Assembly: GCA_025024175.1 (NCBI GenBank)
Contig: QCXZ01000001.1
Location: 15,996,001-16,060,000, forward strand
DNA length: 64,000 nucleotides
Direction of reading: 5' to 3'
Source: Rhyzopertha dominica
Taxonomy: Eukaryota > Arthropoda > Insecta > Coleoptera > Bostrichidae
Shown here in pieces: positions 58,088-64,000 of the stretch; positions within the stretch are counted from its first letter, which is position 1, and the number at the start of each line of letters is the position of its first letter. The notes beneath the pieces are model-generated. The model searched no databases and was not told where the DNA came from. It saw nothing but the letters and a program-made list of their open reading frames with translations. Position numbers and translations under genes: made by a program.

Positions 58088-59905
58088 ATGGATGACCACG
58101 AGGAACCGCCATCACCGTCACCGGTACCGGTACCCGAAAACGAGGCAGGTGGAACAATTCGAATGTCTGTGGACGATATCGTGCAGGCGGCCGTAAGAAC
58201 GATTTTTGTTAGTGAGCAGTATCGAAACCAAACCGAAACGACTAGGGTTGAAAACACGCCGTTTTCCAATAACGAAATTTCCACTTTGTTGCCGACATTC
58301 GACGGCCCATCGCAAAACATCGAGTTATGGTTAGAACGTGTAGACGCTGTTCAAAGGGTGTACAGAGTTCCCGATTCAGTGATGCAATTACTAGCTGTTG
58401 GAAAATTAACGGGCAAAGCCAAGGAGTGGTATTTGTCCAAAGTTGAATTTATTCTCATGGACTGGAACACTTTCAAATCTGAATTGAGGAAGATGTACGG
58501 TATTCGACAGAACGTTGTTGCGTTAAGGAAAAATTTTGAGAAGAGACGATGGCGAGCAGGTGAGAGATTTGCTGATTATTACCACGACAAAGTGCGATTA
58601 GGGAATTTGGCTGGAATACCAGAAAATGAACTTATTTTATACTTAGTGGACGGTTTCGACAATAAAACGTTACAGAATCAAGCACGAATGATGCTAGGAC
58701 AATTCGGGAGTTCGGAAGATTTATTTAACATTATGATGACTGTTGCAAACGACAATTCCACAGTTAGCGTGAATCGACATGTTTCTGTGACGTCATCGAG
58801 CGGCGCTAGCGGGACGGGTCCCTCTAGTGGAAGAACGACGACGACGCACGGCGCTCCCAGTGTTGTCGGATCGCGCACTGCTGCAATGCGAGGCCGGGGA
58901 AATACGCGCTTGATCGGCCGTTGTTTTAACTGTTTTAGGGAAGGACATCGAGCAAGTGACTGCGATAAACCGGCAAGGGCTCGTGGTTCCTGTTTTTCCT
59001 GTGGGGAAATGGGACATCTCATCCAGGACTGTCCGAGGAGGCCACAACCTAGTGGGGCAGCGGATAGCACGACGAATATCGTGCAAACGCCGAATTTGGA
59101 GAAGCCATACATGGTGGAAGTTGAGTATGAACTGACATTGCAAGGAGGCATCCAGAAGTATGCACTATCAGCTCTCATTGACAGTGGTTCAGCTGTGAGT
59201 TTAATTAAGTCCAATTTTGTACCCAAAGAATTAGTTCTCAAACCTATTTTGTCAAATGAATTTCGAGGAATTAATGGATCTTTAATCAATGTGTTAGGAA
59301 CATTTTCAACCAAAATTTTAGTTAACAGTAAGCATCCGACAGACGTTAATTTTATGGTAGTTCCTCAGGAAACTATGACCTATCCTGTGTTGTTGGGTCG
59401 AGATTTTATTGCTTGCAAGAAAATCTTGTTTGACGAAGGCAAATTAGAATTTATAAGCGATGATTATATTAATTATGTAGAGACTGTTAACGAGATTATG
59501 AATATTGAGTATGTCGAACAACCTTTTTTGTGTTCGGAAGAGTTAAAAATTAATCCTAAAGTTGATTTAAAGGTTCAGCGATGTCTTACTAATATGTATA
59601 ATCAGTATGTCCATTCTAGGGAAACTTGCGAAAAGTTAGAAAGCAAAGTTGAGATGTCAATTAAAGTAAAAAATTCAAATCCAGTTCGTTACAGACCGCG
59701 ACGTTTGGCCTATTTTGAAAAGCTTAAATTGCAGGAAATTTTGGATGACTTTATGAAGCAGGGCATAATCCGCCCTAGCAATTCCCCATATGCCAGCCCT
59801 ATTGTGTTGATTAGAAAACGGTCTGGTGACATTAGGCTCTGCGTGGATTATCGCGAACTTAATAAGGTCATTGTCAGGGATAATTTTTCCTACTCCTCTT
59901 ATTGA
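58088..59905 (+). CDS. gag: Gag-protease-RT (N-terminal part) of the gypsy element
   Basis: The ATG at 58088 lies 70 bases after the 5' LTR and opens 605 codons. A proline- and acid-rich start leads into a capsid-like gag domain (about residues 68-220: TFDGPSQNIELWLERVD, AKEWY, then ERFADYYHDK). A Ser/Thr/Gly/Arg-rich linker precedes two CCHC zinc knuckles for RNA packaging: CFNCFREGHRASDC (279-292) and CFSCGEMGHLIQDC (302-315). The protease follows, with catalytic Asp365 in LIDSGSAVSLI and the closing LLGRDFI. The RT then begins (SNSPYASPIVLIRKRSGDIR and CVDYRELNKV), but the frame ends after RDNF at a stop, because of a one-base excess in a T5 run at 59884-59888. Gag and Pol would therefore form one polyprotein in the undamaged element. 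Minus-strand open frames across this stretch are shadows. Confidence 0.95.
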   Translation: MDDHEEPPSPSPVPVPENEAGGTIRMSVDDIVQAAVRTIFVSEQYRNQTETTRVENTPFSNNEISTLLPTFDGPSQNIELWLERVDAVQRVYRVPDSVMQLLAVGKLTGKAKEWYLSKVEFILMDWNTFKSELRKMYGIRQNVVALRKNFEKRRWRAGERFADYYHDKVRLGNLAGIPENELILYLVDGFDNKTLQNQARMMLGQFGSSEDLFNIMMTVANDNSTVSVNRHVSVTSSSGASGTGPSSGRTTTTHGAPSVVGSRTAAMRGRGNTRLIGRCFNCFREGHRASDCDKPARARGSCFSCGEMGHLIQDCPRRPQPSGAADSTTNIVQTPNLEKPYMVEVEYELTLQGGIQKYALSALIDSGSAVSLIKSNFVPKELVLKPILSNEFRGINGSLINVLGTFSTKILVNSKHPTDVNFMVVPQETMTYPVLLGRDFIACKKILFDEGKLEFISDDYINYVETVNEIMNIEYVEQPFLCSEELKINPKVDLKVQRCLTNMYNQYVHSRETCEKLESKVEMSIKVKNSNPVRYRPRRLAYFEKLKLQEILDDFMKQGIIRPSNSPYASPIVLIRKRSGDIRLCVDYRELNKVIVRDNFSYSSY

Positions 59906-62180
59906 TGATCATCTTGACAGGTTGAAAGGGAAGAAATTTTTCACCAAATTAGATTTGAAAAATGGGTTCTATCACGTAAAAATTAACGAAAGCTCAGTAC
60001 CATACACAGCTTTTGTGACACCTCTTGGTCAATTTGAATTTTTGAAAATGCCAATGGGTTTATCTAACTCCCCAAATGTTTTTGCTCGTTTTACATTTGA
60101 TGTTTTCCATGAATTGATTAGTCAAGGGAAGCTGTTAGTATATTTTGATGACATTCTCATTGCCAGTACTGATCTTGACGAACATTTGAATATATTGAGC
60201 CAGGTGTTTGAAATTGCAGCCAAGTATGGTTTACAATTTAGATTGGATAAGTGTAGTTTCTTAGAAAATTCTGCTACCTATCTAGGTTATGTTATTACTG
60301 AGGAGGGAATTAGTCCAAGTCCCGAAAATATTGAAAGTGTTATCAATTTCCCGATTCCGCAAACTTGTAAAGAAGTCCATCGTTTTGTAAGCTTAGCTAG
60401 TTTCTTTCGAAGATTTATTAAGGACTTCGCTGTCATAGCGAGACCCTTGTACAGTTTGTGTCGTAAAAATGCCGAGTTTCAGTTCGGAAACAAGGAGTTT
60501 GATTCATTCCATAATCTTAAACGGTGTCTTGTTGCACCACCTGTTTTGGCGATTTTCGATCCTAAGTTAGAGACTGAGCTGCATTGTGATGCAAGCTCTA
60601 GTGGATTCGGTGCAGTATTATTGCAAAAACAATCTACTGGACTTTTCCAACCAGTTGCCTATTTCAGTCACAAAACTACTCCCGTAGAAGAGAAATATCA
60701 CAGTTTCGAGCTGGAATGTTTAGCTACCATTTATGCCATCAAGCGTTTCCACATTTATCTTTATGGTATTAAGTTTACTCTTATTACTGATTGTGACAGC
60801 TTTCGACTTGCCCTGAAAAAGAAAGATATTAATCCCCGAATAGCCAGATGGGCACTATTTTTGGAAAACTATAATTATGAAATTCAACACCGATCTGGGA
60901 AAAAGATGGGTCATGTTGATGCTTTAAGTAGATGCCATAGTATTCTGACTGTAGAGAGTATTAGTCTCGAACAGACATTAGCTATTAAGCAATCACAGGA
61001 TCCTGATATTGTTAACATTAGAGACAAGCTTGAGAAAACTGAGGACAAGTTATTTGAACTCCGTGATGGGATAGTTTATCGGAAGGAGGGACGTAAGTTG
61101 CTGTTTTACGTACCAAAAAGTATGAGGGAAAATATCATCCGTTTATGTCATGACGAGTATGGTCATGCGGGATTAGACAAGGTTTCCGAAATTTTGACTA
61201 GGAATTATTGGTTTCCAAATGTAAGAGGTGAAGTTCGAAATTATATTGACAATTGTTTGAAATGTATTGTTTATTCACCAATGTCTGGCAAAACAGAAGG
61301 TTTTCTACACCCCATTCCAAAAGGTAATATGCCGTTCGAAATTATTCATGTTGATCACTATGGGCCATTGGAGAAAGCGAAGAAAACCCAAAATTGTTAC
61401 GTATTCGAAATCATAGATGCTTTTACTAAACATGTTCGTTTGTATGCCTGTCGTACCACTAATAGTAATGAAGTTATTAAGCATTTAAAAGACTATTTCC
61501 GTTCTTACAGTTGTCCAAATGCTTTAGTTGCAGATAGGGGATCAGCTTTTACCTCAGATGCCTTTAAGTCATTCCTGATTGAGTCCGGTGTTCGTTTGAT
61601 TCTTATTGCTCGCGGCACTCCACGTGCTAACGGACAAATTGAGCGAATTAATCGAAGTTTAACACCCATGTTATCCAAACTTTCTCGTGATTTAACCTCT
61701 TGGGATACTGTGTTGCCCCAAATTGAGTTTGCACTTAATAATACGATTTGTAGATCAACTCAGAATACCCCTTGCATGCTGCTTTTTGGGAAAAACCAGC
61801 GTGGAGAAATTTATAATGATTTGAGTGAGTTTCTAGAATCAGACAAGAGCCAAGATGAATTGATTCGTGATTTGACTGCTTTAAGAGATGAAGCTGCACA
61901 AAACATCGAAAAATCTCAACTAACAAACAAAGCCTATTATGACAAACATCATAAAATACCACATGTATATAACCAAGGTGATTTTGTTATGATCCGCAAT
62001 GTAGATGTTACCCCTGGTATTAACAAAAAATTACTACCAAAATTTAAAGGCCCTTATGTGGTTACAAAAGTATTAGATAATGACCGTTATGTCGTCGAAG
62101 ATGTTGATGGGTTCCAATTGTCACAGAGACCATTCTCTAGTGTAGTAGGACCTGATCAGATGAAATTATGGCTAAGATAA
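59889..62180 (+). CDS. pol: RT (palm)-RNase H-integrase of the gypsy element
   Basis: In the +1 frame relative to gag, continuing directly from the T5 run; the ATG at 59826 in this frame is not a likely start, because the residues before 59889 are out-of-frame shadow. Order: RT with TKLDLKNGFYHV, FLKMPMGLSNSP and catalytic YFDDILI (60141-60161); RNase H with HCDASSSGFGAVL (Asp at 60588), ELECLATIYA and TDCDS; integrase zinc domain (HDEYGH from 61149, CLKC at 61254-61265); catalytic core with Asp at 61353 (HVDHYGP), Asp at 61533 (VADRGSAF) and Glu at 61641 (NGQIERIN), a D-x59-D-x35-E spacing; and a C-terminal GPY/F-type module (KFKGPYVVTKVL). It stops at 62180. All catalytic residues are present, with no chromodomain and no env. 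Confidence 0.96.
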   Translation, partial: PTPLIDDHLDRLKGKKFFTKLDLKNGFYHVKINESSVPYTAFVTPLGQFEFLKMPMGLSNSPNVFARFTFDVFHELISQGKLLVYFDDILIASTDLDEHLNILSQVFEIAAKYGLQFRLDKCSFLENSATYLGYVITEEGISPSPENIESVINFPIPQTCKEVHRFVSLASFFRRFIKDFAVIARPLYSLCRKNAEFQFGNKEFDSFHNLKRCLVAPPVLAIFDPKLETELHCDASSSGFGAVLLQKQSTGLFQPVAYFSHKTTPVEEKYHSFELECLATIYAIKRFHIYLYGIKFTLITDCDSFRLALKKKDINPRIARWALFLENYNYEIQHRSGKKMGHVDALSRCHSILTVESISLEQTLAIKQSQDPDIVNIRDKLEKTEDKLFELRDGIVYRKEGRKLLFYVPKSMRENIIRLCHDEYGHAGLDKVSEILTRNYWFPNVRGEVRNYIDNCLKCIVYSPMSGKTEGFLHPIPKGNMPFEIIHVDHYGPLEKAKKTQNCYVFEIIDAFTKHVRLYACRTTNSNEVIKHLKDYFRSYSCPNALVADRGSAFTSDAFKSFLIESGVRLILIARGTPRANGQIERINRSLTPMLSKLSRDLTSWDTVLPQIEFALNNTICRSTQNTPCMLLFGKNQRGEIYNDLSEFLESDKSQDELIRDLTALRDEAAQNIEKSQLTNKAYYDKHHKIPHVYNQGDFVMIRNVDVTPGINKKLLPKFKGPYVVTKVLDNDRYVVEDVDGFQLSQRPFSSVVGPDQMKLWLR

Positions 62181-62339
62181 TTCTTTTGTTTGTATTCATT
62201 CCATTACTAGTTTTAAGAGTAAAAAAAAAAAAATTTTTTTATTTAGTTGTTCATTCTCTTGAATTGCTATCTTATAGATTATGTTATGTAAGAGTTAGAT
62301 TCTGGATTATGTAGTACTTGTGAGTTTGCTTTATTACTT

Positions 62340-62482
62340 GTTTCATTATGTTTCGATTATGATTAATGCTCATTATGTTGTCATTATGTGCCTTCTGATT
62401 ATGTCCTCATTTTGTATCTTATGATTATGTGTTCATTATGTACTGAATTATTAGTGATAAGTAGTGTGCTACGATTATGTCG
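62340..62482 (+). repeat. Degenerate ATTATGT array
   Basis: About nine copies of (G/C)ATTATG(T/A)-type heptamers at irregular 10-25 base spacing, for example TTTCATTATG, CGATTATG, CTCATTATG, GTCATTATG, TGATTATG and GTTCATTATG. Within the gypsy 3' non-coding region. Confidence 0.75.
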
Positions 62483-62499
62483 TTGACCGGGACGGTCAA
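62483..62499 (+). repeat. Perfect 7-bp hairpin upstream of the 3' LTR
   Basis: TTGACCG, loop GGA, CGGTCAA. It ends 18 bases before the LTR, where a polypurine tract would usually stand. Confidence 0.85.
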
Positions 62500-62517
62500 G
62501 TGTCAGATTGGCCGAAC

Positions 62518-62747
62518 TGTGGGTGTATTCGTATATATTTTGAATTTCGCGCGTGAAAGTGGAGAGGGGCAATGTTGGATTATGGGAGAATGGTTATGCT
62601 GGCGGACGCGGAGTTAAGAGTTGGAGAGAGTTACGATTTGGTGTTAAGCATTATTATGTACCATCCTGATTCCTGGCGAAAGTAAAAAAGTTAGTTAAAA
62701 ATTAAATATTGTGTTATTATTAGTAGACTGTAGATACGCCCCCTACA
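62518..62747 (+). repeat. 3' LTR, 230 bp
   Basis: Identical to the 5' LTR at 57788-58017 and followed by the ATAG target duplication. Confidence 0.97.
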
Positions 62748-62751
62748 ATAG

Positions 62752-64000
62752 TAAATCTCTTTCTTCGTCTGTAGAGCCACAGGCTCAGATTATCTAGAGG
62801 CTGCCATGTTCCGCATACTACTTTCATCCTAAAAATAACATGAAGAAAGCAGAGGAATATTTTCAAAGATTAATTTGTCCTGATTACGAATGGAAACCGG
62901 AAATCATCGCCAGACCGTCCGATCGCATATTTGCATCTAAATGAAAAATCGCAGATACCGTTGTCGTGGATGCTTTGATTGCTGTTAGGAATACCAAACT
63001 GTAGTTAACTATTTTTAATCCGTTGAACATTATATAAGCAGGTGAAATGTGCATAAGCGATAAAAGCAAATGCGGTCACCAGACATGAGTTATCTCTTCT
63101 TGTTTACTAAATTGCGTTTATATTAGATTAGGGTTACGTAAGGTTTTTCACATGCTGCTACAGCGTTAGGTAATCTTTATTATTCGGACTCACAGGTGTA
63201 GTACCTTCCTCGTGCCTTATGTCTGACGAATGTCTCATGTACGCAATACTTATTCACATAACGTAAAGGAAGGTTGTGATAAAAATGTATTTATGTTAAA
63301 TGATGCGTTTTAATATGTATTTATAAATTAAACCGACATAACCAGAGGGTCATGTTATGTAGATAATGGGTAGACCTTTTAAATTTTTTCTTAGCTTACA
63401 ATATTCTGTTGTGCAAGCTAAAGTTAATCTTAGAATGTATCGTTTCCTGCTTTTCAAAACTTATGGAATTCCTAGTATCCGATTGAAACAAGGTCCCAAC
63501 CGAAATTGAGACCAAAACTGGGATTAACAGTGCAATTTGGGATTACTACAAACATAGTAATAAACATTTTTTTCTAAATCTCAAGCACATAGATATAAAT
63601 ATTTATTAAGTTTTGATCTGGCTTCTTCAATGATATTACCTTATTTAAATGTGAATGGCTGGAGTTCCTGTTGAGACTTTTATGTTTTGCAGCTCTATCA
63701 AATGAACTAAAATGAAATAAATACAGTGGTTAAAATATAAATAAACAAAATAACACAAATCAAATATTTGGTTAGTCTTTTTTCGGCAGATTGATTTGTT
63801 GTCAACTATTTACACGAAAAAAATGTCAAACAGTATATAGGATTCCTAAACGTTTACTGATGGTATAGACAAAATTCCAAAATGAATTTTTGTTGAGAAA
63901 ATGAATACATACATTGGATAGTGTATTGAACGGCATTCAAATGCTGTAATGTAATTTAAAAAATATATAAACACACAAATAATCTTATTCTACGTATTCT
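62752..64000. other. No recognisable gene
   Basis: AT-rich flanking DNA to the end of the window. No coding motif or repeat was recognised. Confidence 0.5.

Larger units (their letters stand above)
62181..62517 (+). other. Gypsy 3' non-coding region
   Basis: Between the pol stop and the 3' LTR. It holds an A13T7 run (62221-62240), a degenerate ATTATGT array, and a small hairpin. No clear polypurine tract precedes the LTR, which is unusual. Confidence 0.8.
57784..62751 (+). mobile_element. Ty3/gypsy LTR retrotransposon, structurally complete
   Basis: Between a 4-bp target duplication ATAG (57784-57787 and 62748-62751) lie two identical 230-base LTRs and a 4.5-kb interior coding gag, protease, RT, RNase H and integrase in that order, which is the Ty3/gypsy order. 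There is no envelope-like ORF after pol. LTR identity, the intact target duplication and long open frames show a recent insertion. The only visible lesion is a one-base frame change in the RT region. The single gag-pro-pol frame, two zinc knuckles and short LTRs are compatible with mdg3-like or related insect clades, but I did not place it further. Confidence 0.97.

Noticed and set aside
58678..59313. 211-codon minus-strand open frame
   Set aside because: It lies fully inside the gag-protease frame of the gypsy element, and its sequence is the antisense shadow of the zinc knuckle and protease coding region.
59826..59888. ATG at 59826 as a start of a separate pol ORF
   Set aside because: The residues before 59889 are out of frame with the RT sequence still carried by the first ORF. 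The pol frame begins at the T5 frame change, not at an initiation site.
62340..62482. CRISPR-like array
   Set aside because: Units are 7-base degenerate motifs at irregular spacing inside a retrotransposon; there are no conserved repeats with unique spacers, and the genome is eukaryotic.

Overview
The window reads as a stretch of an arthropod, most probably insect, nuclear genome: AT-rich, intron-like or intergenic, with no convincing complete host gene and a dense layering of transposable elements of types common in insects (Ty3/gypsy, mariner, Tc1, PIF/Harbinger, a Kolobok-like THAP element, Penelope-like elements, LINEs, MITE-like foldbacks). No bacterial operons, CRISPR array, rRNA or intact tRNA gene was seen. 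Scattered single N characters (2808, 17471, 22068, 26438, a cluster at 27862-28090, 28878-28879, 42815) show that this is a draft consensus.

Layout. 0-8.3 kb: a 27-bp perfect inverted repeat pair 5.2 kb apart (163 and 5329), enclosing a 113-bp-armed inverted repeat (2735-3047) and a large foldback repeat (3639-4563); then a decayed TTAA-flanked element with a THAP-domain remnant (7289-8301). 13.3-17.7 kb: two Penelope-like fragments in the same orientation but in swapped order (C-terminal GIY-YIG part first, N-terminal RT part second), with small hairpin motifs near their ends. 19.9-20.2 kb: Tc1 transposase relic. 24.5-30.2 kb: MITE-like repeat, a 32-bp perfect palindrome, a second THAP start, an N-rich patch and a hairpin. 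31.7-34.3 kb: a decayed gypsy-type gag/protease on the minus strand with a candidate LTR, beside a mariner relic. 36.1-37.3 kb: LINE scraps and a TA-flanked MITE. 38.9 kb: one exon-like segment. 39.9-41.2 kb: a mariner with perfect 32-bp TIRs and a frameshifted transposase. 43.2-49.4 kb: the most interesting region, two copies of a repeat that each carry a type I hammerhead ribozyme fold; one copy is split by a Harbinger element and lies between the arms of a diverged long inverted repeat. 53.2-54.65 kb: a 5'-truncated LINE. 57.8-62.75 kb: a structurally complete Ty3/gypsy retrotransposon with identical 230-bp LTRs and a 4-bp target duplication.

How the parts relate. The gypsy element is the youngest insertion and encodes its whole replication set (Gag with two zinc knuckles, aspartic protease, RT, RNase H, integrase), but pol changes frame at a T5 run. 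The mariner looks fairly recent by its ends, yet its transposase is broken. The other elements are fossils, and their nesting gives a relative order: hammerhead repeat first, Harbinger into it later. All family assignments come from reading motifs by eye; no database search was run.
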